Below the pieces are notes generated by a model. That model was given only the letters and a program-made list of their open reading frames with translations, made no database searches and was not told the DNA's origin. From NCBI RefSeq assembly GCF_004363955.1, contig NZ_SNZR01000011.1, positions 496,001 to 560,000 of the forward strand: a stretch of DNA of 64,000 nt. The letters run 5' to 3'. This DNA comes from Enterovirga rhinocerotis. Lineage in GTDB: Bacteria > Pseudomonadota > Alphaproteobacteria > Rhizobiales > Beijerinckiaceae. The position numbers and the translations under genes are program-made. Below, piece by piece: positions 9,451 to 17,775 of the stretch (positions are counted from its first letter, which is position 1; each line of letters opens with the position of its first letter).

Positions 9451-10275
9451 TCAGGCGAGCCAGCGCTTGCGGCGCTTGTAGCTCTTCACGTTGCGGAAGC
9501 TCTTGCCGGACGCCTCCGAGACCCCGAGGTAGAATTCCTTGACGTCCTCGTTCTCGCGCAGCGAGGCGGCCGGGCCGTCCATCACGACGCGGCCCGTCTC
9601 GAGGATGTAGCCATAGGTCGCGTAGCGCAGCGCCATATGCGTGTTCTGCTCGGCGAGGAGGAAGGAGACGCCCTCGCGGGCATTGAGGTCGCGCAGGATC
9701 TCGAAGATCTCCTCGACGATCTGCGGCGCGAGCCCCATCGAGGGCTCGTCGAGGAGGATCATCCTCGGCTTCGACATCATGGCCCGGCCGATCGCGCACA
9801 TCTGCTGCTCGCCGCCCGAGGTGTAGCCGGCCATCGAGGAGCGGCGCTGGCGCAGGCGCGGGAAGGTCTCGTAGATGCGCTCGAGGTCGCGCCGGATGGC
9901 GGCGTTGCCGTCGCGGCGCGTGAAGGCACCGGTGAGGAGGTTCTCCTCGATCGTGAGGTGGCCGAAGCAGTGCCGGCCCTCCAGCACCTGGATGCAGCCG
10001 CGCCGCACGAGCTCGTTCGGCGAGAGCCGGTCGACCCGCTCGCCGGCGAACTCGATCGAGCCCTTGGTGACGTCGCCGCGCTCGGCCCGCAGCAGGTTCG
10101 AGATCGCTTTCAGCGTGGTCGTCTTGCCGGCGCCGTTGGCGCCGAGCAGGGCCACGATCCCGCCCCGCGGCACCTCCAGCGAGACGCCCTTCAGGACGAG
10201 GATGACGTGGTCGTAGACCACCTCGATGTTGTTGACCGCGAGGATGGTCTCGGCGGGGGCGTCAAAGCTTAGCAT
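9451..10275 (-). CDS. livF: Branched-chain amino acid/amide ABC transporter ATPase (LivF type)
   Basis: A 274-residue ABC ATPase of the LivF subgroup, the cytoplasmic engine of a branched-chain amino acid or amide importer. Walker A is GANGAGKTT, the signature is YTSGGEQQM, and Walker B is MILLDEPSMGL followed by the H-loop region. Its recognisable family sequence begins at ETILAVNNIEVVYD. The only nearby ATG (10275) lies inside the last codons of the AT-rich GIY-YIG gene and overlaps it by 14 bp. The first residues therefore appear to derive from inserted DNA. It serves the livM and binding-protein genes further upstream in the same minus-strand operon. Confidence 0.93.
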   Translation of the reverse strand: MLSFDAPAETILAVNNIEVVYDHVILVLKGVSLEVPRGGIVALLGANGAGKTTTLKAISNLLRAERGDVTKGSIEFAGERVDRLSPNELVRRGCIQVLEGRHCFGHLTIEENLLTGAFTRRDGNAAIRRDLERIYETFPRLRQRRSSMAGYTSGGEQQMCAIGRAMMSKPRMILLDEPSMGLAPQIVEEIFEILRDLNAREGVSFLLAEQNTHMALRYATYGYILETGRVVMDGPAASLRENEDVKEFYLGVSEASGKSFRNVKSYKRRKRWLA

Positions 10276-10819
10276 AATCAGGTGCCAGAAAGCGTCGCTG
10301 CCGACCGCCAAACCATACGGTTCGCGCAGGAAGGCCATCCAACTGGAAGTCAATCAAATCTGGCCAACTTGGATGGGGTCTTCTAAGGCGAGCCGTTTCG
10401 TAGTTGGTATTCCACCAACGATTTAGAACAGTGGCGCTCCTATTGGGGAGAGTTTTTGATTTTCGATCGTTCAGAGGAAGGGATAAAAAGCGGGCATGGA
10501 GCCACTCGCTGTAATCCAATGTTGTTTTGGTTGACTTTACTTTCTTTCCAGAAGGCTCCGCTGTCACGACCTCGCCGAGCCATATTTCAATGGGGCCAGT
10601 TATTCTTGAAATTTTATGATGCTGCTGTGTTAGTCGGTTACGCAAATTATTGGCAATCCCTATGTACTGAGGTGATTTTTTTTGTTCTTCGGGTTGCTTC
10701 CCAATTACCATATATAGTCCGTGGTCGTAGTCGACGGAAGCGGCCGAATGTGCCTCATTGAGAGTGCGATAGGGCCCAAACCAATCTATTGCAATCATCA
10801 AATGCCGGTGGCTTCCCAT
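10262..10819 (-). CDS. GIY-YIG nuclease-domain protein, horizontally acquired
   Basis: A 185-residue protein with a complete GIY-YIG nuclease core: GLY at residues 34-36, YIG at 52-54, the helix arginines in NNLRNRL (about 58-63), and the catalytic Glu in YSEWLHARFLSLPLN (about 105). The start at 10819 has GGAG seven bases upstream; the frame is open to 10879. Its DNA is much richer in A+T than both neighbours and its codons use T/A third positions. It lies inside the liv operon, between the binding-protein gene and livF, so it is an insertion. By family it should cut DNA. A homing, restriction or repair role is undetermined. Confidence 0.78.
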   Translation of the reverse strand: MGSHRHLMIAIDWFGPYRTLNEAHSAASVDYDHGLYMVIGKQPEEQKKSPQYIGIANNLRNRLTQQHHKISRITGPIEIWLGEVVTAEPSGKKVKSTKTTLDYSEWLHARFLSLPLNDRKSKTLPNRSATVLNRWWNTNYETARLRRPHPSWPDLIDFQLDGLPARTVWFGGRQRRFLAPDYAKL

Positions 10820-10886
10820 AGCTTTTCTCCGGAATAGCGAATTGTTTTCGCATATGTATGCGGGCGCTCCGAAGAACACGAATTGG

Positions 10887-10909
10887 TAGGGTCGGCTTAT
10901 CCGACCCTA
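10887..10909 (-). terminator. Terminator-like hairpin without U-tract
   Basis: A perfect 9-bp stem (TAGGGTCGG with CCGACCCTA) around a 5-nt loop lies 9 bp beyond the stop of the binding-protein gene and before the GIY-YIG gene. There is no T-run on either side, so it may be an mRNA-stabilising 3' end, or a mark of the insertion, rather than a true intrinsic terminator. Confidence 0.4.
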
Positions 10910-10917
10910 GTCTGCTA

Positions 10918-12249
10918 TTACGAGTTCTTGTCGCAGGGCTCGGTCCGCTTGGGCCAGCCGGTGTTCTTCTCGACATATTCCCGCGCCGCCGCCTCCTGGA
11001 GCGGGGCGACCTTCTCGGTGAGGGGCGTGATCGGCTTCGTCACCGGCACGTATTTCTCGCCGTCGAACTCCTGCACGAAGGAGGCCTTGTGGCCGTTATG
11101 GTCGGCGCAGGTGAGCGCGATCGGCTCGGCGAAGCCCTCGAAGCCGAGTTCCTTCAGCCGGGCGGCCGAGAGGTTCATGGTCTCGAGGCCGCGGCGCACG
11201 TCCTCGCCCGTCACCTGCTTCTTTCCGGTGATCTTCTGGGCGTTGGCGATGCCTTCGGCGATCAGCATCGAGTTGTAGACGCCGCGGTTGTAGAGGACCT
11301 GCCCGATCGAGGCCTTGTCGGCCTTGCTCTGGCCCTTCTCGACGACGTGCTTGACGATGTCCTGGATGGCCGGGAAATTCGCGTTGGCCGCGTGCCAGTT
11401 GAGCGTCTTGAAGCCCTTCGCGCCGTCGCCCGCGCCGCGCGCGTCGTCCTCCGAGGGCCACCAGATGGAGATGAAGTTCTTCATCGGGAAGTTGATCTTC
11501 ACGGCCTCCTTGATGGCGGTCGGGTTGAGCACGCCCCAGCCATACATGATCATGTAGTTCGGCCGGTCGCGCCGCACGCCCAGCCATTGCGAGGACTGGT
11601 TGGCCATCTCGGTCGCGGCGACCGGGTACATCTTCAGCTCGAAGCCGTAATCCTTGGCGAGCTGTTCGAGCAGCGGGATCGGCTCCTTGCCGAAGCCGGC
11701 ATCGAGATAGATGTAGCCGATCTTCTTGCCCTTGAGCTTGTCGAGGCCGCCCTCCTGCTCGGCGATGTACTTGATGATCATCGAGGCCCCGTCCCAATAG
11801 GTGTTGGGCGGGTTGAAGATCCAGGGGAAGCGGTTGCCGTCCGCGGAGGCCGAGAGCCCGTAGGCCATGGACAGGACGGGGATCTTGTCGACCGCCGCCT
11901 TCGGGATCAGCGGCAGGGTGATGCCGGTGGACCAGGGATTGACCATGACGGGCTTCTTGCCCTTCACGGCCTCGTAGCATTCGACGCCCTTCTTGGTGTC
12001 GTAGCCCGTCTCGCATTCCTCGATGAGGAGCTTGACGCCGCCGATGCCGCCGTCGCGCGCGTTCAGCATCTCGAGATAGTCGCGCATCCCGTTCGCGATG
12101 TGGATGCCGGATCCCGAGAAGGGGCCGGTGCGGTAGGTGAAGAGGGGGACGTAGATCCCCTCCTGCGCCGTCGCTGGAGCCGGGCCGGCCAGCATGCCTG
12201 CGCCAAGAGCCAGGGCGAACGCGCCCGCCGCGAATGCGTGCCTCACCAT
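10918..12249 (-). CDS. ABC transporter substrate-binding protein (branched-chain amino acid/amide type)
   Basis: A 443-residue periplasmic binding protein of the peptide-binding type 1 fold used by Liv and urea/amide importers. An N-terminal signal peptide ends near PATAQE (about residue 28). The domain start GIYVPLFTYRTGPFSGSG and the ligand-pocket segment MVNPWSTGITLPLIP fit the family. The ATG at 12249 has GGGAGG seven bases upstream and is preferred to one at 12267. It lies between livM and livF but is separated from each by an unrelated gene. The ligand is not determinable. Confidence 0.93.
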   Translation of the reverse strand: MVRHAFAAGAFALALGAGMLAGPAPATAQEGIYVPLFTYRTGPFSGSGIHIANGMRDYLEMLNARDGGIGGVKLLIEECETGYDTKKGVECYEAVKGKKPVMVNPWSTGITLPLIPKAAVDKIPVLSMAYGLSASADGNRFPWIFNPPNTYWDGASMIIKYIAEQEGGLDKLKGKKIGYIYLDAGFGKEPIPLLEQLAKDYGFELKMYPVAATEMANQSSQWLGVRRDRPNYMIMYGWGVLNPTAIKEAVKINFPMKNFISIWWPSEDDARGAGDGAKGFKTLNWHAANANFPAIQDIVKHVVEKGQSKADKASIGQVLYNRGVYNSMLIAEGIANAQKITGKKQVTGEDVRRGLETMNLSAARLKELGFEGFAEPIALTCADHNGHKASFVQEFDGEKYVPVTKPITPLTEKVAPLQEAAAREYVEKNTGWPKRTEPCDKNS

Positions 12250-12288
12250 GCGATCCTCCCAGATCACGTATCAGTTCGGGTGGCGCTT

Positions 12289-12765
12289 CTACGCCTTGCC
12301 GTCCGTTCTGCCCGAGTTTCCGCGCGTCGTCACGCGCGACGCATTGCCGACTTTAGTCGGGATGTCTCGCGCCGCTCGTGGGTCGAGCTGGATCATCTGG
12401 TGAAGCGGCGTTTCGGGGACCGGTGGCCGAGGGCGATAGGTCCCGAAGGCCTGGGCTCCCGAGACGCCGCTGGCGATGTCGGCGCCGGAAGGGTCTCCGT
12501 CGGCCGCCGATATGCGGCCGAGCGCGCGTTCGGCCCTCAGATACTCCTCCCGCCACAGCCAATAGGGCGCCAGGAGGATACGCAGGCCGAAGAAGCTGGA
12601 CAGAAGCGCGAACAGAACTGGCCACGGGAGGTTGCCCTCCGGGATGGGTGTCACGCGAAACGCGCTCGGCACGGCGAAGAGGGCGACCAGGACGCATTGC
12701 GCGATGTCGATCCGGTGCGTGAAAGCTTCCCAGATCAAGCGTCGATAGAACTGCGCCAGGCCCAA
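12289..12765 (-). CDS. Hypothetical membrane protein inserted in the liv operon
   Basis: A 158-residue protein with two hydrophobic helices (IDIAQCVLVALFAVPSAF, about residues 19-36, and WPVLFALLSSFFGLRILL, about 47-65). A polar, disordered Pro/Arg-rich C-terminal half follows. The TTG start at 12765 has GAGGCGAG just upstream and lies 10 bp after the livM stop, so it is co-transcribed. No family is recognised. Liv operons normally have no such gene between permease and binding protein, which suggests an acquired cargo gene. Confidence 0.65.
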   Translation of the reverse strand: MGLAQFYRRLIWEAFTHRIDIAQCVLVALFAVPSAFRVTPIPEGNLPWPVLFALLSSFFGLRILLAPYWLWREEYLRAERALGRISAADGDPSGADIASGVSGAQAFGTYRPRPPVPETPLHQMIQLDPRAARDIPTKVGNASRVTTRGNSGRTDGKA

Positions 12766-12775
12766 CGATCTCGCC

Positions 12776-13852
12776 TCAATACGGGAACGGCCACACCCTG
12801 AGCTTCTGCTTCAGCGTCTGCCAGAGGCGGGCGAGGCCGTGCGGCTCGAGGATCAGGAAGGCGATGATGAGCGCGCCGACGATCATGAAGGTCACGTGCT
12901 CGATGGTGGAGGGCGCGACGTCGAGCCCGATGGCGGGGGCGGCGAGGCGCATCGCGATCGGCAGGAGGTAGATCAGCCCCGCCCCGAGGAAGGAGCCCAG
13001 CAGCGAGCCGAGCCCGCCGATGATGACCATGAACAGGATCTGGAAGGAGAGCGTGATGCTGAAGACGTCGGGCTCGGCGGAGCCATACCAGAGGAAGACG
13101 AGAAGGGCGCCGGCGACGCCGCAGATATAGGACGAGACGGCGAAGGCGAGGAGCTTCGTCGGCAGGAGGCGGATGCCGATGAGCTGGGCCGCGATGTCCA
13201 TGTCGCGCACCGCCATCCACATCCGCCCGATGCGGCCGTGGACGAGGTTCGAGCAGAGCAGCGTCAGCAGCGCCACGATGCCGAGCACGACGAGGTAGCG
13301 CACCGAGGGGGAGGCCGAGGGCCCCGTCACCGCGAAGCCGAAGGCCGTCCGGCCCGGCACCTCGATCGCGCCCGAGATGTTGTTGTTGTAGAGCCAGGGC
13401 ACGCGCTGGAAGGCCCAGGACAGGAAGAACTGCGCGGCGAGCGTCGCGACGGCGAGGTAGAAGCCCTTGATGCGCAGGCTCGGCAGGCCGAAGACGAGGC
13501 CGACCATCGCCGAGAACAGCCCCGAGGCCAGGATCCAGACGACGATGTTCACCTCGGGGAAGAAGGTCGTCAGCTTGTAGCAGGCATAGGCGCCGACCCC
13601 CATGAAGCCGCCCGTGCCGAGCGACAGCAGCCCCGTATAGCCGACGAGGATGTTCAGCCCGATCGCCGCCAGCGCGTAGATCAGGAAGGGGATCATCACG
13701 ACGTTGAGCAGGTAGTCGCTGCCGAAGAGCGGCACGACCGCGAAGGCGACGAGCAGGATGACGGCAAGGCCGATCCTGTCCTCCCGCAGCGGGAAGACGG
13801 CCATGTCGGCCGCGTAGCTGGTCTTGAACTGCCCGGCGTCCCGATAGAACAC
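12776..13852 (-). CDS. livM: Branched-chain amino acid/amide ABC transporter permease (LivM type)
   Basis: A 358-residue inner-membrane permease with 8-10 hydrophobic segments. The LivM signature YALAAIGLNILVGYTGLLSL is at about residues 59-78, followed by GTGGFMGVGAYACY. The EAA-like coupling loop is at RIGRMWMAVRDMDIAAQLIG. A LivH partner and a LivG ATPase are expected beside it but are absent: the next gene upstream is rlpA, after a palindromic repeat. Either those subunits are encoded elsewhere or the operon is a remnant. Confidence 0.94.
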   Translation of the reverse strand: MFYRDAGQFKTSYAADMAVFPLREDRIGLAVILLVAFAVVPLFGSDYLLNVVMIPFLIYALAAIGLNILVGYTGLLSLGTGGFMGVGAYACYKLTTFFPEVNIVVWILASGLFSAMVGLVFGLPSLRIKGFYLAVATLAAQFFLSWAFQRVPWLYNNNISGAIEVPGRTAFGFAVTGPSASPSVRYLVVLGIVALLTLLCSNLVHGRIGRMWMAVRDMDIAAQLIGIRLLPTKLLAFAVSSYICGVAGALLVFLWYGSAEPDVFSITLSFQILFMVIIGGLGSLLGSFLGAGLIYLLPIAMRLAAPAIGLDVAPSTIEHVTFMIVGALIIAFLILEPHGLARLWQTLKQKLRVWPFPY

Positions 13853-14001
13853 GCGCGCCCTCCCGCCGGACGCTCCCGGCCGGTTCCCGGCTCCGCGTCC
13901 TATGAGGCCGTTAGAGGCGAGCCCGCGAGGCGCGTCAATTACGCCATCAGTCCAATGCGGGGCGAAGCGCTTCGAGCCTCAGCACGCGGGGATGCCCCTC
14001 C

Positions 14002-14104
14002 GCTCCTCATCCTGAGGTGCACCGCGCAGCGGGGCCTCGAAGGACGCAGCACGCTCGTGCGTGCTTCGAGGGCGACCTCCGGTCGCCACCTCAGCATGAG
14101 GAAC
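14002..14104. repeat. About 102-bp palindromic intergenic repeat, copy 1
   Basis: An element with ends CTCATCCTGAGGTGC and GCACCTCAGCATGAGG-like sequence and inner arms CTCGAAGGACGC and GTGCTTCGAGG. It is an imperfect palindrome, nearly identical to the reverse complement of 45661-45762. It lies between livM and rlpA, where livH would be expected. Confidence 0.85.
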
Positions 14105-14137
14105 ATGGGGGGACGCGCCTACGCCACGAGCCGAACC

Positions 14138-14674
14138 TTACAGCAGGCTGAGCCTGACATGCGCGATGCCGCCCATGCCGATGGCGTCGGCGGCGGCGCG
14201 GGAGAGATCGATCACGCGGCCGCGCGTGAAGGGGCCGCGGTCGTTGATGCGCACGACGACGGAGCGGCCGTTCGCGGCCTCGACGCGGACGCGCGATCCG
14301 AAGGGAAGCGTCCGGTGCGCGGCCGTCAGGGCGCGGGTGTTGAAGCGTTCGCCGCTCGCGGTCTTGCGGCCGTGGAAGCCGGGTCCGTACCAGGTCGCGA
14401 TGCCGGCACCGGCCGAGCGGCCGCCGGTTGCGGGCTGGGTCGCGGCGGCGCGCGAGCGGGCCGGCTGCGCGGCCGCGTGACGGCTCATGCTGAGTTGGGG
14501 GAAGAGGGGATCGACCTCGATCCGGTTCGTGGAGCCCGCGAGCGCCGCGGAGGCGGAAAGGCAAAGGGTGGCCGCAACGCATGCGGACAGCAGTGGTGAC
14601 TTCTGCAACAATCCAACTTTCGATGTTTGGGGAGGCGGCGCGTGTCCTCCATCGAGACGGCCAAAAGATGGCAA
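14138..14674 (-). CDS. rlpA: RlpA-like septal ring lytic transglycosylase
   Basis: A 178-residue secreted protein of the RlpA family, with a double-psi beta-barrel that cleaves denuded peptidoglycan in family members. The hydrophobic signal region is [19 protein letters not shown]. The RlpA core starts at [20 protein letters not shown] (about residue 92) and includes LPFGSRVRV and the catalytic-loop signature INDRGPF (Asp). No SPOR domain follows, so this is a short version. The start is uncertain: the stretch before the signal peptide is unusually long, and a TTG nearer to it (about 14614) is possible. Confidence 0.88.
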   Translation of the reverse strand: MPSFGRLDGGHAPPPQTSKVGLLQKSPLLSACVAATLCLSASAALAGSTNRIEVDPLFPQLSMSRHAAAQPARSRAAATQPATGGRSAGAGIATWYGPGFHGRKTASGERFNTRALTAAHRTLPFGSRVRVEAANGRSVVVRINDRGPFTRGRVIDLSRAAADAIGMGGIAHVRLSLL

Positions 14675-14718
14675 GCTGATCCGGGCGCCGCCGGAGCTTG
14701 CGAGAGCAGGGGGGAGAT

Positions 14719-15609
14719 GTGACGAAATTCCGGATCGGCGATGTCACGGTGCAGAGCATCTGGGAGATGGACGATACGTCCTTCGCCATGCGCTCGTTCT
14801 TTCCCGCATCTGACGATGCGGCCGTTGCGGCCGAGATCGACTGGATCGCGCCGCAATTCTACGATCCGCAATCGGGTATGGTCAGGCTCAGTATTCATGC
14901 CTGGCTGATCGAGACGTCTCGCTCGCGGATTCTTGTCGATACCTGCGTCGGCAACGACAAGGAGCGGCCGAGCCGGCCGCAATGGCACCGGCGCGAGACG
15001 CCCTTTCTCGACCGGCTGGCCGCGGCGGGCATCGCGCCCGAGAGCATCGACTACGTCCTCTGCACCCACCTCCATGCCGACCATGTCGGCTGGAACACGC
15101 GCCTCCTCGACGGGCGCTGGGTGCCGACCTTCCCGCACGCGAAATACGTCTTCGGGCGCGCCGAATACGATCATTGGGAGAGGGTCTTTCGGAGTGCCGA
15201 GCCCGGCGCCCATCACCTCGCCGCCTATGCCGACAGCGTGCTCCCGGTGATCGAGGCGGGGCAGGCTCTCGTGGTCGATGACGGCTTCGTCATCGACGAT
15301 CGCCTCACCGTCGAGCCCGCGCCGGGCCATACGCCGGGTCACATCGCGGTCTGGCTGCGCTCGAACGGGAGCAGCGGCGCCTTCACGGGCGACGTCATCC
15401 ACCACCCGATCCAGCTCTGCCATCCGGACTGGAGCTGCTCGGGCTGCCAGGACCCGGCGCTCTCGGCCCGCACGCGCCGCCGCATCCTCGAGCGCCTCGC
15501 CGATACCGACACCCTGCTGATGACCGGCCATTTCGTGGCGCCCCATGCCGGCCACGTCCTCTCGCGCGGCGAGGCCTTCGGCTTCCGCTTCCTCTGCGAG
15601 GAGGCGTAG
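14719..15609 (+). CDS. MBL-fold metallo-hydrolase
   Basis: A 296-residue metallo-beta-lactamase-fold hydrolase. The metal site is complete: [11 protein letters not shown] (HxHxDH), a His in [13 protein letters not shown], the bridging Asp in FTGDVIHHP and the last His in [14 protein letters not shown]. The general shape resembles the quorum-quenching lactonase/AidC-like branch. The GTG at 14719 has a GGGGGAG ribosome site, whereas the upstream TTG at 14698 has none. It is divergent from rlpA. The substrate is unknown. Confidence 0.9.
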   Translation: MTKFRIGDVTVQSIWEMDDTSFAMRSFFPASDDAAVAAEIDWIAPQFYDPQSGMVRLSIHAWLIETSRSRILVDTCVGNDKERPSRPQWHRRETPFLDRLAAAGIAPESIDYVLCTHLHADHVGWNTRLLDGRWVPTFPHAKYVFGRAEYDHWERVFRSAEPGAHHLAAYADSVLPVIEAGQALVVDDGFVIDDRLTVEPAPGHTPGHIAVWLRSNGSSGAFTGDVIHHPIQLCHPDWSCSGCQDPALSARTRRRILERLADTDTLLMTGHFVAPHAGHVLSRGEAFGFRFLCEEA

Positions 15610-15645
15610 GGGGCGGGACAGAAGCTGCGGCTCTGGAGGCGGCAT

Positions 15646-15795
15646 TCACCCTCCCCTGGAGGGGGAGGGTCGGACCGAAGGTCCGGGGTGGGGTGATGCG
15701 CGCGATCCGCCACGAGAACGCTGCAGAAACGGAGAGCGGATTTCACCCCACCCCGCCGGCTTCGCCGTCGACCCTCCCCCTCCAGGGGAGGGTTG
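15646..15795. repeat. GC-rich inverted-repeat intergenic element
   Basis: About 150 bp with inverted ends (CCTCCCCTGGAGGGGGAGGGTCG and its near-complement) and inner GGACCGAAGGTCC-type arms. The sequence 'ggggtggggtgat' recurs inverted as 'tttcaccccaccccg'. It belongs to the same family as the copies at 17562, 23751, 26174, 32442 and 61565. It fills the gap between convergent genes. Confidence 0.8.
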
Positions 15796-15828
15796 GCACA
15801 CGCCCGACGTCGGACGCGATCTGGCGCG

Positions 15829-17484
15829 TCAGCGCCGGGTCTGGAGCCGGCTGACGAGGATCAGCGGCAGCATGCCGACGGCGACGATGATGAGGGCCGC
15901 GACGGCGCCGTCCTCGTAGGTGCCGCGAGCGGCCTCGCCGTAGAGATGCGTGGCCAGCGTCTCGACGTTGAGCGGGCGCAGCAGCAGCGTCGCCGGCAGT
16001 TCCTTCATGCAATCGACGAAGACGAGGAGGGCGCCGCTGGCGATGGCCGGCGCGGCGAGCGGCAGGTGGATCCGCCAGACCGTCGACAGTTTTCCGTGCC
16101 CGAGCACGCGGCTCGCCGCGTCGAGGTTCGGCGGGATCTTGGCGAGCCCGGCATCGCTCGAGCCGACGGCGATCGCCATGAAGCGCACGCAATAGGCGTA
16201 GATCAGCGCGACCGAGGAGCCGAGGACGAGCGTGCCCATCGAGAGCCCCGTCACGAGCTCGACGAGCGTGGCCAGCCCGGCATCGAGCGCCGAGAGCGGG
16301 GCGAGCAGCGAGACCGCGAGCACCGTCCCCGGCACCGCATAACCGAGCCCCGCCATCCGCAGCAGCGCGCGCGCCCGTTCGGACGGGTTGAAGCGCACCC
16401 CGATCGCGAGGGCGAGGCCGATCGCGACGGTCAGCAGCGTCGCGGCGCCCGAGAGAAGGACGGTGTTCAGCGTCTCGTCGAGGAGGCGGGGCGAGAGCCC
16501 GGCGAAGGCGATGCGCTTCGCACTCTCGACGACGAGATGGCCGGCCGGCGCGAGGAACCCGATCGCGACCGGCAGGAAGCCGGCGGCGAAGGCGGCGGCG
16601 GCCGCGAGCCCGCGCAGCGGACGACGTGCCGGAGCGCGGGCCGAGGCGGTCTGCCGGGAATGGCGCCGGGCCCAGCCCTCGAGGAGGATGAAGGCGCCGA
16701 CGACGGCGAGCATGGCGAGGGCGATCTGCGAGGCGCCCGGCAGGTCCGAGCGGTTCACCCAGGTCGTGTAGATCGATACCGTCAGGGTGCGCACGCCCAG
16801 GAATTCGGAGGCGCCGATGTCGTTCAGCGCCTCGAGCAGCGCGAGCGTCGCGCCGATGGCGACGGCCGGGCGGGCAAGGGGGAGGGCGACGCGGAAGAAC
16901 ACCCGTGCCGGCCCGGCGCCGAGGGTGCGCGCGACCTCGAGCACGTTCGCGCCCTGCATCAGGAACAGCGCCCGCGTCGGCAGGTAGACGTAGGGATACA
17001 GCACGAAGCCGAGGAGCGCGGCGCAGACCGGGAGCGAGCGCACCTCCGGGAAGGGGAGGTCGCGCGGATTGGCGATGCCGAAGAGCGCGCGCAGGCCCGT
17101 CTGGACCGGGCCGATCGGGTGCAGCAGATCGAGATAGGCGTAGGCGATGATGTAGGTCGGCACGGCGAGCGGCAGGACCAGCGCCCATTCGAGGAGGCGC
17201 CTGCCGGGGAAGTCGTAGGCGGCGACGAGCCAGGCCGTCCCGGTCCCGACGCCCAGCACGACGATCGCGACCCCCGCGAGGAGAAGCGCCGTCTCGCGCA
17301 GGGCCTGCGGCAGCACATAGGCGAGAAGATGCGGCAGGATCTCCGAGCCCTGCGCGGCCGAATGGGCCAGCGACAGGAACGGCGCCGCGAGCGCGAGCAC
17401 GATCAGCCCGCCGCCGAGAACGGCGAGGATAGAGCCGCGCGGGCGGGCGAGGCGCGAGGGAATCTCCAGCGGGGCGGCGCTCAT
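15829..17484 (-). CDS. fbpB: Ferric iron ABC transporter permease (FbpB type)
   Basis: A 551-residue permease made of two fused binding-protein-dependent transport domains, as in FbpB/ThiP, with about 12 membrane helices. Two EAA-type loops are visible: EVARTLGAGPARVFFRVALP (about residue 180) and AASRVLGHGKLSTVWRIHLP (about 455). With the fbpC and fbpA genes upstream on the same strand it completes an importer for Fe(III). A repeat-filled gap of about 290 bp separates it from fbpA, so it may be transcribed less or separately. Confidence 0.92.
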   Translation of the reverse strand: MSAAPLEIPSRLARPRGSILAVLGGGLIVLALAAPFLSLAHSAAQGSEILPHLLAYVLPQALRETALLLAGVAIVVLGVGTGTAWLVAAYDFPGRRLLEWALVLPLAVPTYIIAYAYLDLLHPIGPVQTGLRALFGIANPRDLPFPEVRSLPVCAALLGFVLYPYVYLPTRALFLMQGANVLEVARTLGAGPARVFFRVALPLARPAVAIGATLALLEALNDIGASEFLGVRTLTVSIYTTWVNRSDLPGASQIALAMLAVVGAFILLEGWARRHSRQTASARAPARRPLRGLAAAAAFAAGFLPVAIGFLAPAGHLVVESAKRIAFAGLSPRLLDETLNTVLLSGAATLLTVAIGLALAIGVRFNPSERARALLRMAGLGYAVPGTVLAVSLLAPLSALDAGLATLVELVTGLSMGTLVLGSSVALIYAYCVRFMAIAVGSSDAGLAKIPPNLDAASRVLGHGKLSTVWRIHLPLAAPAIASGALLVFVDCMKELPATLLLRPLNVETLATHLYGEAARGTYEDGAVAALIIVAVGMLPLILVSRLQTRR

Positions 17485-17561
17485 CTGCAGGGCTCTCGTC
17501 GCCGCTGCTTCAGGATCGAGGGCCGGCGGCCGGATCGATGAGAGACGCTGTGGCTGACGCT

Positions 17562-17728
17562 ACCCTCCCCCCGCGAAGCGGTGGGGAGGGCCGAGTCGCT
17601 CCAAGGGAGCGAACCGGGGTGGGGGGACGTCGACGCGAACTCCCGGCGTCGACATAGGCTGAGCCGCCCCCCACCCGGCTCGCGCTCCGCGCGAGTCCGC
17701 CCTCCCCGCCGCAAGCGGGGGGAGGGTT
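17562..17728. repeat. GC-rich inverted-repeat intergenic element
   Basis: About 167 bp between fbpA and fbpB, bounded by ACCCTCCCCCCGCGAAGCGG and its inverted form CCGCAAGCGGGGGGAGGGTT. Internal features are 'ccgagtcgctccaagggagcgaaccggggtgg' and its partial inverted partner. It is a copy of the family seen at 23751. It accounts for nearly all of the 17485-17775 gap. Confidence 0.8.
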
Positions 17729-17775
17729 GCGCAGGCCGCGACCGAAGCGTGCGCGCGTCGCCGGAGCTCCGATGC

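Noticed and set aside
10456-10761. Plus-strand frame of 101 codons inside the AT-rich insertion
   Set aside because: Antisense to the GIY-YIG gene, whose motifs and ribosome site are clear.
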